NCBI GenBank assembly: GCA_020746995.1
Contig: JAGPXD010000006.1
Span: 2,108,001 to 2,172,000, forward strand
Direction: 5' to 3'
Source of the DNA: Plectosphaerella cucumerina
Lineage: Eukaryota > Ascomycota > Sordariomycetes > Glomerellales > Plectosphaerellaceae
DNA length: 64,000 nucleotides
A program made the position numbers and the translations under genes. Positions 23,266 through 35,300 of this stretch are shown here, in pieces. The notes below the pieces were generated by a model, which was not told the origin of the DNA, did no database searches, and saw nothing but the letters and a program-made list of their open reading frames with translations. Positions within the stretch are counted from its first letter, which is position 1, and the number at the start of each line of letters is the position of its first letter.

Positions 23266-25445
23266 AGCACGGATGTCGAGGGTAGTAGGTGAGGCGTGAG
23301 CTCTAGTCGAGACGGCGACTGCCCTTTTGTATGGCGTACTTTCTGGAGGCCTGACGCTCTGGATCGAAGGTCTGGGAATGCGGGCCGGGGCGGTGCGGGT
23401 GAGGGGCTGCCTCTTTGCTGTATTTCAGGTAGCGAGATTGCTTCTGCTGTCAAAAAGTCGACAGGTCGTCTGGGGCGCGTGGGTGGTTCCGTAGGGAGGA
23501 ATGCGTGGCGGTAGATGGTGTCGTTGGCCAGCGCAGATCGGGGGCGGCTCGTGGTGTAGATGATGATGAGCAGTATTGTCTCTGCCACCGCGGAGCAGGT
23601 CGTGCGATCTGCGGAGTTGGACGTGCCTGACACGAGGGTACGGAGGTGATTTCGAGACAGTCCAGCCGTCGTGGAGTGTTGGAGGTGTAGTTGAGAAGCC
23701 GGGGTGATGGTGAAGGAGGAAGAGACACCAGAGGGAGAGGAAGACAGAGAAGAGGTCAAGGACGGGAGTCGACTCGAGACCGGCACCGGGACGATCTTCA
23801 ACAATGTCCACTTCTTTTTCCCCAGCAGGGCGGCATATGACCCTCGACTGGATGGATGGGGGGCCGAGAGAAACTTGGTCGTCGGATACCACCAAGCCAC
23901 TACCACGCCGGCGCCGTCGGCGTCGGGCAGTCACGTCAATGCAAAGGTCGACGAATCGAGGGCTTGGGATCGAGTCGTCCGGGGGCCGTGCTCGAGGTGG
24001 GAAGCGGAGAGAGAGAGAGGACCCTATTTTCCTTTCCTCTCTCACATTTGATACGGGAATGGGAAACCTTGAAAAGAAAACTCGTGGTTGTCGGGCCGGA
24101 CGGGCGGGACGCTCAGGCTTCTGCCAAAAGTACGCTGGAGCTCTTTCGGACGCGCCAGAAGGAGAAGTCGCCGTGGCCGTGGTGGATATGGCCGAGACGG
24201 CTTCTCTCCGGCGACCCCCATCCAGTCCATCCCCTTGACCCCCTCGTAAGAACTTGCCCAGGCCGCTGGCTGCTGCGGTCTGTTCAAATGGGTCCCCTTT
24301 CCGAGGAGACGGCGGCGCTGTTCGTCGGGGGTTGAACCCTGCTCCCAAGCGGCAGTCGGGGGCATGGGCACATGGCACGTCATGAAGCAGTCCCCTCTGC
24401 CTCCCCTCTGCTCTTGCTCAACAATGCAAACACGGACGAGCTTCACCCCCCGCAGCGGGCGCAAGATAAGGGAGGAAAGGAACGTGAATACGACGGCGCA
24501 GCACGCGCCCTGCGTTTGCAGTTGCGCGGGCGTCGAGGAAGGATGGTGCAGTGGGTTCCGGTCCGGCCGCACGCGAAAAAGAGTCGCCGCAGATGCGCCG
24601 AAGGGGCGGGCAGATCCAGATCTCCCACTCCGAGTCCTGGGTTTCTCCGACCCAGGCCCCGGCGGCGGGCGCCTTTGGCGTCCCAATAATGGGGCTGGTT
24701 TCCCGCCGTGGCTTTTTGGTTTCGCGAGCCCGTTCAGTGGGCACGATGGACGTGAGGTTCTGTTCCTCGATAGCAGAACAACATGGACATGTCGTGAGCG
24801 GTGAATAGCCCAGCCTGCGTGACCATGCAGCACATCCCCCCTGACGCGGCAGGGGAGAAACATCGACGAAGCACCGAGAGGGCAATCCCGCCCCTTGCTT
24901 GCCTGCCTTGCCCATCGGCGCTGCTCCCCGACGACCGATCGGCGGTTGGCTCTCGGGTGGCTTGCTTGAGGGGGACGTTGCAGGGCCATACCGCATGACT
25001 AGCGGTGCAGCTGCGAGCCTCATCAATCATTATCCCGACCGCCCATTGCGTCTGTTCCATCGAAGGGGAAGTCTCGCGTCGCGGGACTGAGCCGGTCTAG
25101 TGCGCGGCACTTGAGGGGTGGCCGATCAATTCCCGCCTTCGGCCCGGATGCCTGCGGTTGGTCGTCAAGGTTGTGTTGGTTCGAGGTAAGTTGCGGCAAG
25201 CTGCAAGGGGACGAAGGGGGAAGGTCACATGCTTGAAGATGTTTGGGTTGGGAGGCATGTCGTGATGGGCTTCCGTTTGTCTGTGCTTCAGCTTGCTACA
25301 ATAATAAGAAAACCTGAGATGGAATGGTCAGGTCTGCCAACTGGACAGGTTAGCAAGATGGACAGCAACACAGGAAGTTGGTATGTCCTGCTGCTGTGAA
25401 GAGGGCTGGTAACCCCTCAGACATACCCGACACAACCAGCAAAAA
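23266..25445. other. Intergenic
   Basis: No convincing gene. Overlapping long frames on both strands (for example 23425-24378 and 24042-24989, minus) have Arg/Pro/Ser-rich random composition and no recognisable domain. The first part may be the 5' leader of the small membrane protein. Confidence 0.5.
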
Positions 25446-25564
25446 ACATACAACACCGGGGATTCGCTGGTCGTCACCGACCCAACTACTAATCCGGCGC
25501 TCACGAGTTTAACTATGGGAGAGCGGACGGGATCCCGTGTTCTCTCGTGGCTATGGTCGTATGT
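25446..25564 (-). rRNA. 5S ribosomal RNA gene
   Basis: Read on the minus strand the 119 nt begins ACATACGACCATAG and ends TGTTGTATGT, so both ends pair as helix I. The conserved inner blocks ATCCCGTCCGCTC, TTAGTAGTTGGGT and GACCAGCGAATCCC are all present. Helix II is kept by paired changes (CACGAG with CTCGTG) relative to the Neurospora sequence I remember, which argues for a working gene. A T6 run follows the 3' end as Pol III terminator. Dispersed single 5S genes are normal in Pezizomycotina. Confidence 0.92.
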
Positions 25565-25897
25565 GCTAGTTTGGGAGAGTAGGCGCTGCTATAGAGCTTG
25601 ATCTCGGGTTAGGTCTCAGGTCGAACGCAACCTGCGTTTCACATTATGCAGCGTTTCCCTTACTACCATCATGGAGAGAAGAAAGACATCACAAATCACA
25701 GGCAGGAGAGTTTGATGTACGTGGAATAGCGATTTGATTTAACGAGCCGCACACTCCACGGGTGAGCTTTGAACCCTTGCCGGCGCCGCCGCCTACCCTA
25801 TGACCGATACCAATGCCCCGCGCGAGGCAGGGCTACAGGCACACACGGGCGGGCAGCCGCGACTAACTAGCAAACAGCGGACCCAACGGAACACCGC

Positions 25898-26745
25898 TTA
25901 GTACAGGCGCTTGGGGGGAGACATGGAAGCCTTGATGGTCAGGCTTCCGACGTTCTGCCAGCCCTTCTTGAGCAGGGAGACGAGGTAGTTGATGGCAAGC
26001 ATGATGTTGCCGACCAGCTGCTCAGTGTCCATGCCGACGTTGCCGACGGCGACACCCATGCAGAGAACCTTCTTGAGCTGGAACTTGATGGTGGACTTGA
26101 CCTCGGTGATCTTGTCGGAGAGGTTGTCGCCGTGGGAGACGGGGGTGGGGAACTTGCCGGCCTTGGACAGACCGGGGCCGAGGAGACGGGGGATCTGCTT
26201 GATGAGGGCGTCGGAGGCGATGAAGGCGTCGTACTTGCGGGCGAGCTTCTTGATGAGCTTCTTGTTCTTGTTGAGCTTCTTCAGGTCGTCGGCCGACATG
26301 GCATCGACACCGCCGTGCTTGGCACGGTCAATGTCGTGCTGGTCACCGAGGATGCAGATGCTCATGTTGGGGCGGGGAACGACCGGCAGGCGGACCGAGC
26401 CGGAGAAACGCTTGTCACGCTGAGGGTCATAGTTCTTGAGGCCGATCTGGAGCTCGACCGACTCGAGGAAGTTCCTCTTCTTGGCTGGCGGGGGGTTAGC
26501 ATTTGTTTGTTCGAGCATGGTAGCAGATGGGTGTTGTACATACTCTCGGTCGAGTACTCCAGGAGCTCAGTGACCTGAGTGCGGACGTGGGAAACCGTGA
26601 TCTCTGCAGGCGGTCGTCAGTAATCTGTCTCGTGCGCCGGTCGGAGGCGTGGCGCAAATCCTCTGCGAGTCCCCTCGCGTCTTGGGGAAATCGCTCGAGG
26701 ACCAGCGTCGCCTCCTCAGGATTCGGGCGAGCACATACTCGACAT
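25898..26745 (-). CDS. RPL10A: Large-subunit ribosomal protein L10a (uL1)
   Basis: Part of the L1 stalk of the 60S subunit, which binds deacylated tRNA leaving the E site. Three exons (26745-26739, 26603-26544, 26484-25898) give 217 aa, the exact eukaryotic L10a length. The first exon is only 7 nt (ATG TCG A) and is easily missed; with it the protein starts MSKITVSHVRTQVTELLEYSTETKKR as in other fungi. GLKNYDPQRDKRFSGSVRLP, the basic KLNKNKKLIKKLARKYDAFIAS and GPGLSKAGKFPTPV are diagnostic. An ATG at 26518 inside the second intron gives a false start. The upstream region is shared with the divergent gene at 27308. Confidence 0.97.
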
Positions 26746-27307
26746 CTTGTGATATCTCCCAGAAATCTGGTAGCACGGCTTTGTCGATGGGTGGGATGGA
26801 GTTGAAGGAGGGGCTAGAGGCAAGACGAAGGCGGGATTCAAATAATTATGATCGTGGTGTAGGGTTTTTTTACGGTGGGTTCCTCTACCGTGACGTGATT
26901 GGCCGTCTGGCCTGGGAGCGAGACGACCAGGTGTGGCGTCGCGGCGTGAGTCGTGGCCGAGTTCTGGTCCGTGCACCGCCTTCCTCCTTGGGCGACCCGT
27001 TTCGCTGCTGCCCGCCTCACAATCGCCCGCAACTGCCAATGTCTGCCATGTGGACTCGGACTTGGCTCCAGCGATATCTCCATGGAGGGACAAGAACCAC
27101 ACACCCCAGAGGCACGCCTGAAAATCAAGCCCGTCTCACACCGACGGTACCCTGAGGCCATTCGGATGACCCCTGGGACGTGAACACACATTACACACCC
27201 GACGACATACCTTTACTTTGTACAACCCCCCCTGGCACAGTGTGGTTGCTCCGCATCCCCCGTGTTAGTGCGCCAGGGTTTTCACCCCGCCATCCATCAG
27301 ATCCATC
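26746..27307. promoter_or_regulatory. Bidirectional promoter of L10a and Trm732-like genes
   Basis: 562 bp separate the two start codons. TGACGTGA (26891-26898) directly abuts an inverted CCAAT box (ATTGG, 26898-26902), a combination of CRE-like and CCAAT elements that fits a ribosomal protein promoter. I cannot tell which gene it serves. Confidence 0.4.
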
Positions 27308-30300
27308 ATGGAGACAGACAACACACCTGAAGGCCCCAAGGCCATCCACGATGAATTCGTCAAGCCCATTGACCTGCTCAAGTGGCTCGAGGAGCAGCAG
27401 CCCGAGTCACAACTCAGGTAGGGGCACTTCTCATTCGCCTTATCGTATAGCTGCCTTGCTAATGGTCTCCCAGCACGGCCAGAGACATCTTTGATGACCT
27501 GCTCGCCCGCTCGTCTCAAGTGAAGACGACCGCCGTAGGCTCATGCGTCAAGCTTTGCGGCTTCGTCGAGGCATGCACAAAGTCCCGCGTGCCAGCGCTC
27601 AAGACATGGGCCTTTTCCGAGGACATCAGCCTGCGGCTGTTCAACTTCTTCATCGAGTGGAACGAGGTTGAGCAGCACCGCACCATGCGCCTCATCCTCG
27701 ACATCCTCCCCAACCTCATCAAGAAGAATCCTTCCGCCGAGACCGGTCAGGCTATCAAGCTCGCCATTCTCGACATCCTCATGTCCGTCGTCGGACGCAA
27801 GTCGTCTAGGCCCCTGGTCAAGTCATGCCTCAAAGCCCTGGACCAGTTCACCAACAAGGGCCTAATCTCCGTCGAGGAGATTGGCGATAGCTACAGGAGA
27901 GTCCACACTTCAGAACACTGGGAGACCACCCTCGAACTTTGGGATGAGATCTTTGCCCAGCTCTTCCTCCGCATGGCCGTCTGGCATATCCGCGCCATCG
28001 CTGGAAAGTACATCGTGACCGCGTACCAGGCCATCTGCAAGGCCCCTGCCGAGACTATCCAGGGTCGCAACGGCGAGACCTTCACCCTCGATGTCTGGCA
28101 GACCTGGCTGCAGGCTGCCCTCGAGGCGACACCCACCCTCCTCGACAGCATGAAGAACTACGTCTTCCTTCCCCTGTTCAAGGACGACAAGAAGGAGTCA
28201 TTGCGTCTGCTGGAGCACATGAGCAAGGCCGACACGCTCTCCCCAGACTCGGGTGACGAAGTTGATCTCCAGTTCCTCCTGAGATTCACGGCACTCGAGG
28301 TGGGCAAGAAGGTCGGCATCGTGGAAGAGCCTGGTTCGTTTCGCCCCTCACATGCAGGATGCCCCTCGGCTAACTTCTCTAGGCAACGATGACACGAAGG
28401 GCAAGGCGTGCATGGTGCTGGAAGAGCCCCTTTTGCACGCGGTGCTGGGCCACCCCGCCCCTGATGTCCGCTCCCTCGCCGTGTCCCTGATCATCTCCTC
28501 CAACTCCACCACAAAGCCCTTCACCGAGACGTCCCTCCAGCTCCTCAAAACCCATCTCCCCCACTTCTTCTCTGATCCCGGCGCTCGCTTCAGGATGGAG
28601 CTGCTGAGCAAGCTCAAGCTCATGTGGAAGCGTGCCCGCGGCGCCCTACCCGTCCTACGCAAGGCCATCGAGCGCCTCGACAACATGGACGCTCAGAACA
28701 CCACGGTCAAGAGCAAGATCAGCCAGTCGACCGAGGTCACAAGATCCTGGCCCCGCGAGAAACTCCAAAAGTCTTGGGACCAACACAGGGAGTTCCTGAC
28801 CTGGGTTCTGCAGTTCCTCAAGTCAGAGCTCATCCCCACCGCCAGCTATCAGAGACACTACTCGGTGGTTCGGGCGACGCTGCTCATCATCAAGGTGGAG
28901 CTCGACGAAGGAAAGGCCTGGGACTCCGACACGGACGACTTCCCCTTCTTCGACCAATTTGACGTCAAATGGACCCGCGCCCTGCTGGACCTGATCATGG
29001 ACCCCTTCGAGGATGTCAGGGCTTCGAGCACCGAGGTGCTGAGGCTGCTGTACTCGGATAAGCGCTTCAGCAAAGTCATCGCCCAAAAGGGCAGCGCTCT
29101 CGTCTTGACCGAGTTCCTGTCTCGTGCCGAGGTCCTCGCGAAGAGAACGGCGCGCGCCGATCACTCCGATGGCGTAGCTCGAGGGTACGAGCTGCTTTGC
29201 CGCTTCAGGGACGGCCCGGGCGAGAGACTTCTCGTCGTCACCGGTCTCGTCGACCTCCTCGAGGGAAAGCTTTCGCTGGCGGAGCTGGACCTCGGAAAGG
29301 CGGTCCTGGAGGCTCCCGCCCACAGCTACTTTGCCTCTCTCCGCTTCGTCTGGCAGACCATGACCGAGGGCAAGTACTCGGACGCAGAGCTGGACTGCCT
29401 CACGTCGATACAGAGCCGCCTCGTCAAGTGCTGCGAGCGCATCTGGGCTGCTGTCAAACACGTTCTCTGCGACGACTCCCCGGAGGGACATATGCCTCAG
29501 GAGCTGGAGGAGACGGACGGCCTCGACACGAAGGATGTCCTCAGCTACAGCTTCCGAGCAGTTCACGAAGCGAGGTAGGCACACTCCGACGGTCTTTGAA
29601 CTTGTCAGACATGCTAACCCGGTCCAAGCAACCTGATGCGAGCCATCATTCTGGCCCTCAAGGCCAAACCGCAGTCAGGCGTCCATCGCCCCACCGTCGA
29701 GGTGTTTGCCGCCATTGGCAACTTGACCTTTGAACAGCTGACTCTCCTCCGGCACCGCGGTGCCTTTTCGACGGTGTCCCTCACTTTTGCCACGTGCTGC
29801 CAGGTCGTCAGCCATCTTGACGAGGCTTCCAGGACCCTACCCGAGGGCGGCACGTTCCTGGACCTCTGGTACAAGGTACGTCAACCACCAGTTTCGTAGT
29901 TACATTTCAACCTCTCACAGAGTCTAGGGAAGTCTCAACTGCATCATGACGCATGCTTCGACCACTCGGCGATCTGCCGGTATTCCCTCCATGATCACCG
30001 GCATTCTCTCCGCGGATTCAGACTCGCCCTCGTGCGACAAGGTCGTCAAGGACCTGACGGAAATCGCCCAAAAGGAGGCTTTCGTCACCGAGACTGACGG
30101 CTCCAACTTGCCCCAGGTTCACGCCTTGAACAGTCTCAAGGACATCCTCAAAAGCTCCCAACTTACCCAGCTCGGCAAAGTCGAGCCTCACATCCCGGAA
30201 TGCCTCAAGCTCGCTGCGGGATGTCTCAAGTCCGAAGTGTAAGTCCGCCCCTCCAGACTTGCCCTCTGGTCACTAACGCGTCATAGCTGGGCCATCCGCA

Positions 30301-32305
30301 ACAGCGGCCTGCTCCTCCTCCGCAGTCTCATCGACAGCCTCTTCGGCACAAACGAGAGCAAAGCCACCATCGACGCCGGCTGGGATGGCAGGGCCACAAG
30401 ACTCCGCTACCACCAGTACCCCGTCCTCCCCGGCGTGTTGCTCAACCTCCTCCGCACCGGCAAGGACGTCATGAGGCCCAGCACCGGCACCATCGCCGCC
30501 GAGTCTGTCTTCCCTGCTCTCGACATCATCCGCCGCGCCGGCCCTCCCGAGGAACTGAGGGATGAGCTCTTCAGTCTCGTCGCAGAGTATCTCGGCAGCT
30601 CTGTCTGGCACGTCCGGGACATGGCGGCTCGCGCGCTGTGCTCTTTCATGCTTCATGACGGCTGGATCGATGCCTTGACGGCGGTTGTTTACGGACAGGA
30701 TCAGGGCGTTTCACTGAAGCGCAGTAACAACCTGCATGGCGCGCTGCTCACGATCAAGTTCGTTTTCGAGAGGCTGACGGACGTCTTGCCCGAGATTGCA
30801 CGGAGTAAGTAGCCCCGTCTTCAGTGTTCCCCCATGCCCATGTTCTGACAATCTTCAGGAGACATCTCCCAGCTCCTCGACCTCGTCCTCAAGATCTACG
30901 TCGATGTCCCCGAGACGTTTGCCAGATGCTCCGAGGCAACTGCCACATACGTGGAGATTCTCAATCTCGTCGCCGCCTTCGCACCCCAGAGCACCGCAGC
31001 TACCACTGAGGACGCCCTCCTCCAGCCAGCCCCCACGTTCGCAACAAATGCCCTGTTGGACGGTCAACTCGCCATCCAGCAGGTGCACTACGCCCGTGAG
31101 CGCGCCAACCTCAACTTCCTCAGCACCAACGCCGTCTCCATCGCCCTGAACAAGCCCGAAGCCGCCGTAGAGATGCTCGAGGCCATCCCCGTAGTCTTCA
31201 GCACCTCCCTCGAAACCAATGTCGCGAAGCTTAGCGAGATCTACGTCGCCATCTGCAACAACACCGTCGCCGCTGAGCCCCGCGCCGTAGCGATGCAGAA
31301 CCTCGCAGATCTTATCGACCGGCTCCTCGCCTCGCAGCGCCTGGACATCATTCCCTCGGACGAAGTCCTCAAGGGCCTGTGGAGAGCCTCGCTGACCAAG
31401 ACGATGAACCCAACTCTCCACCACGCCATCATCCGTCTGAGCGGATGTATCCTCGCCACAGCGCTGGCAAGGCAAGGCAGCCCAGCTGAAATCGACATCG
31501 CCAACTGGAGCGCCATGATCGCCGACGCAGGCACAGATGACAAGGTCCGTTCACCCCCCTCCCCATCCATGAACACCACTAACCCCTCTCACAGCCCTTC
31601 GACACCCGCTTCGCAGCCGTATCCTCCCTCCGCTCCTTCCTCGCCGCCTCCTCATTCACCTTCTCCGCCCCCAGTCCCGCCCACCTCCCCGTCCTCATCA
31701 CCCTCTACGACGCCCTCAACGACGACGACGAAGAAGTCCGCGACCTCGCCTCCCTCGCCGCCCGCCCCATCCTCGACAACCAACTCCTCCTCCCCCTCGA
31801 AGCCGCCGACCGCCTCCTCACCCATCTCGCAACCTCCTTCACCGCCCTCCCCGCCTTCCGCCCCCTCATCCTCACCCGCATGGCCGGCACCTCCCCCGCG
31901 CGAGACCAGCTCACCCGCTCCCTACAATACGACGACGCCCTCTTTGCAGTCGAAGAGCAGAACCTCTACATCGACGAGGTGCGCGAGTCGCGCCGCTGGG
32001 CTACCGCTTTCGCTTCCCTCCCCGCATCCTCCGACGAGGAGACGCGCGGTCTTGCCGCCTGGGCCGCAGAGGGGCTGGACGCACTCCTTGAACATGCGGC
32101 GCAGAACGACGATGGGCCCATGGGATGGACGACACAGGCAGACGTGTACGCCGTGTGCGCGCGCGTGATTCTCTGCGCAGCCGCCGTCGCGCGTGCTCCT
32201 GGTCTTGATGCCTCCGTCGACGTGGCCCGGAAGCTTGGAGAGCTGCGATCAGTAGCGAAGGAGAAGAGGCTCCACGGACTTTTGATAGATCTCGCGGATG
32301 CGTGA
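27308..32305 (+). CDS. TRM732: THADA/Trm732-like tRNA 2'-O-methylation partner (DUF2428, HEAT-type repeats)
   Basis: In yeast Trm732 works with Trm7 to methylate the ribose of nucleotide 32 in the tRNA anticodon loop; THADA is the animal relative. Eight exons (27308-27417, 27474-28333, 28383-29574, 29629-29875, 29928-30238, 30287-30804, 30859-31544, 31595-32305) give 1544 aa. The protein is an alpha-helical solenoid. The DUF2428 core begins near residue 480 (YQRHYSVVRATLLIIK, MDPFEDVRASSTEVLRLL). The diagnostic THADA block follows near 810: GSLNCIMTHASTTRRSAGIP, then LPQVHALNSLKDIL and WAIRNSGLLLLRSL. The intron before GSLNC uses the second of two nearby acceptors (AG at 29926-29927), the only one that keeps frame. 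The last intron has a weak GTCCGT donor. An AATAAA lies about 115 nt past the stop. Confidence 0.87.
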
Positions 32306-34271
32306 ATCATCCTGGATGAATGACAAAAACAGGATAGAGGCAGCTGGGTTCATAGACGATTTAGACTTCATACAACACATGCACCACATCACGTCACAGA
32401 GCGCACGTAAGAATTAACTAATAAATTCGACAAGGAGCACTTGACTATGTAGTAGGGTAATGGTACCTAGGTACGGGTGAGGCAAACACGTTCCCTACCC
32501 ATCCTTCGCCCGACTTGTCCCCACGCAGGCTGCCCGGGGCGCGGCTCGGAATCCAGTCCGGCCCGCCCTCGGGGATAACCCCACGTACTCGTGTTTACCA
32601 GCGCTCATCTGCCACAGAAGCGTCCTTGATCAGCTTCCTAGGGGGCTCAGGGTGGGAGGCGGGTCCCGTCCGCGCAGCGGACGGCGAATCCCGTGAACTC
32701 TCCCCCCGTTTGCCCCTGCGGCTTCTCCCTCCCACGACCCTGGGGCAGCAGGCGGGCACGACAATCTCATCTGTGCTCGCCTGTGCGGTTTCTTGTCAGG
32801 TGCGGGAGGAACATGTGGGTGGCGGACCACATGTCGCCCTGCCGTTGTGTCTCTCGTGTTGGGACGAACCATGCCGTGACCCGGCGCCGACACGGGGTCG
32901 AACCTCCCCGAGCACTCACGCAGTGACCCCCAACAGGATGAGCCCATGAAGACCGTCTAGCAGTCTCACGATGGAGTCAGGGCCCGGTGGGGTGATCAAC
33001 GTGGTTCAGTAGAAGTCGATTGCCCGCGCGACCTGGGTCGTGGCGTGGTTCGTCGTTGTGAGAGTTGGGCAGAGCTGGCGTCAAACGCTTCGCTTCTTGT
33101 GTCCTGGCCGGCAAGGACAAGAGTGTAGCGCCCAGCTTTGTCGCGGATGATCCCCATTAATTCCACCGCTTTCCTCATGTCAGCCTCCCGGACCCCTTTG
33201 GGAGGGGAGGCTACAGCGTCGTTCGTGTTGACAGACCAGTGTCGGCCTCGGCGGTATGCCTGATACCTCTTGAGCCGAGGCCACGAGTGATGAGTGTGAC
33301 CGACCATCCGGGATTGATGCCATTATTGGATTCCAGTCCAGGTTGCAAAATCCGCGGTGTCCGACCAGGTCGAATGATTCTCTCGTATAGAGCCCATTGT
33401 CGAAGAAGAGAAAGTAGGTCGCTCAGCATCGAGCCGATGCAACGTCGTCGTCAGTCTTCGTTGGTGGTCATCTATCGTCGCAAGTGTGCGAGTGTCGTGA
33501 GAAGTTCGTGTCCGGTCGTGAAATGGATCGTCGTCCATCATCCTCGAAACAGGAAACCGGAAGCCAAGGAAAAGTGATGGAAGCGAGAGTGTGTGTCGGA
33601 CGATTGTGTCCGACGCCGTACAGGATGGGGTATCTCCAAAAGAAAGCCGCTTGATGCCGAGAGTAGAGGGAAATGCTGAAAAGGGAAACAAAAGCCAATG
33701 CCAGAAAGGGGGGAATCGAGTCGGTTTCTTCTGTCTCGAACCGTGCCGAGCGAGCTTTGGGGGGGCCGCATTGCTGCGTTATCCTCTTGTTTAGATGAGA
33801 AAACCCGGGTAAAGGAAAAAGGCAAGGAAACAAAACGCAAGCCAGCCCTGTAGGAGCCTTCCCAGGTGTAAATGCACTCAAATGCCCGCCCCGTGGGTAC
33901 GAAACGAGGTGATTGTGACCGAGCTTGCGGTTGTCGATTGCGTTTCCACGTCCAAACATGAAAAGGGAATCGAAATCAAGACGCTTGCTTGCTGGCCGCT
34001 GAACAAAAGAAAAGAAGGATCCGAGGGGTTGATTATGTTTCGGAGGGGCTGGGCTGTTGTTTTTTATGTCGCGAGTCCTCGAACACCGTTCCGCTTTCCC
34101 TTTGATGATGATGCAAACGCCGTGATGCCTGAAGAGTTGATTTTGGTTGAGAGGTGATGTGATGGGAGGATGGTGCCGTGCGCCTGGTCAAGAAGCCATG
34201 GTGATGGTCTTGGGGTATCAAAGTGTGGGGTTGGTCGCAGGGCGGTCGGCAGGAGGTGCCCCTGGAGATAG
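32306..34271. other. Intergenic between convergent genes
   Basis: 3' flanks of the Trm732-like gene and of the minus-strand gene ending at 34272. The open frames on both strands are short, overlap and match nothing I know. A lone GGTTCGACCCC box-B-like match near 32895 (minus) lacks a foldable tRNA. Confidence 0.5.
32420..32425 (+). terminator. Polyadenylation signal of the Trm732-like gene
   Basis: AATAAA lies 115 nt past the stop codon in an AT-rich pocket, at the usual distance for a fungal 3' end. Confidence 0.5.
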
Positions 34272-35300
34272 TCAGGTCATGGTGGCGTACTCTTGGTACC
34301 TGTCCCAACCGAAGCCACCGTAGCCCATGCCGATGCCGCATTGCGGAGCGAACATGCTGGGCAGGGGTAGGGCGGGGATCGGTGCCGTCGCAACCGGGGA
34401 GCTGTAGAAGAACCCAGCGGAAGAGAAGGGCTGGCTGTAGGCGGCTGTCGGCGATGGCAGCTGAACGTCGGTGTAGGCCATGTTCGCCCAGATGGGCGTG
34501 GGCGACGAGTCTTGCGAAGCCGAGCCCATGCTCGGGCTTGACGGCAGAATCCTCCATGCGTCGACGGCAGGCATGCTCTGGGGTGTCGTGGCCTGGGACC
34601 ACATGCCGATGTGACCGGGGGAGCTGGGCAGCAGGGGCGGCTGCCTGATGACATCGACGACCCTCGGGGGCGGCGGCAGCAGGGGCTTCATGAGACCCAG
34701 AACGTTGTTCTTAACCTCCTCGGCCTTGCCGCCGAGCAGCTCACCGGCACCCTCCTCCTCGAGACCCTCCAGGGCGGTAACATGAGTCCGGAAGACGAAC
34801 TTGTTGATGGCCTGGACGAAATCCTCGTGCAGCTTCTTGCACTGTTGCTCCTTCTCAGACCAGTCGTAGATGTTTGCCTTGGCATCGACGCAGTGAATCT
34901 CCTTGTGGTACTCGACGAGCGCCTCGATGGTGTCGGGTGTCAGCTTGTAAGCGACCTCGTTGCGGAGGACCATGTCGACGTGAACGATGTAAGCCTCGAG
35001 ATGGACGAGCTGGTAGTTGAAGAGGGCCTCAACCAGAGGGTTGTCGTCTTGCCGCAGGTCGGACTCGGGGGCCTTGGGGAGCATGAGCGATGCGAGTGTC
35101 CAGATGGCGTTGGGCGATGAGAGAGTCTCGGTCAGACACCGCTGATGTTGAGGCACACTGTTGAGAGGACGCTTGACACGGTTGATGCGCTTGAGGGTCT
35201 GTGTCAACCAGGGCTCCACCTTTGAACCCAGCACGACGTTGACAGATGATGCTCTCGGCGCAAAGGCAGCCGCCGAGGCCGGGAGTAGTTGGACAGGCAT
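34272..35300 (-). CDS. Unrecognised 342-aa fungal protein
   Basis: A single open exon. The N-terminal two thirds look folded and mainly helical: EPWLTQTLKRINRVKRPL, then LSSPNAIWTLASLMLPK, DNPLVEALFNYQLVHLEAYI and YDWSEKEQQCKKLHEDFVQA. From about residue 205 it becomes Pro/Ser/Ala-rich and ends with a Gly/Tyr/Phe-rich tail (GMGYGGFGWDRYQEY). There is no signal peptide or transmembrane helix. Codon use and composition match the other genes of the window, unlike the chance frames around it. I do not recognise the family; a DNA/RNA-binding or developmental role would be a guess. Confidence 0.75.
   Translation of the reverse strand: MPVQLLPASAAAFAPRASSVNVVLGSKVEPWLTQTLKRINRVKRPLNSVPQHQRCLTETLSSPNAIWTLASLMLPKAPESDLRQDDNPLVEALFNYQLVHLEAYIVHVDMVLRNEVAYKLTPDTIEALVEYHKEIHCVDAKANIYDWSEKEQQCKKLHEDFVQAINKFVFRTHVTALEGLEEEGAGELLGGKAEEVKNNVLGLMKPLLPPPPRVVDVIRQPPLLPSSPGHIGMWSQATTPQSMPAVDAWRILPSSPSMGSASQDSSPTPIWANMAYTDVQLPSPTAAYSQPFSSAGFFYSSPVATAPIPALPLPSMFAPQCGIGMGYGGFGWDRYQEYATMT

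Noticed and set aside
23425..24989. 317- and 315-aa frames, minus strand
   Set aside because: Low-complexity Arg/Pro/Ser sequence, overlapping open frames on both strands, and no recognisable family.
26511..26518. Alternative ATG for ribosomal protein L10a
   Set aside because: It lies in the second intron and would lose the conserved N-terminus that the 7-nt and 60-nt exons supply.
32860..32960. GGTTCGACCCC box-B-like match (minus) as a tRNA gene
   Set aside because: The T stem does not pair and no box A stands at a workable distance.
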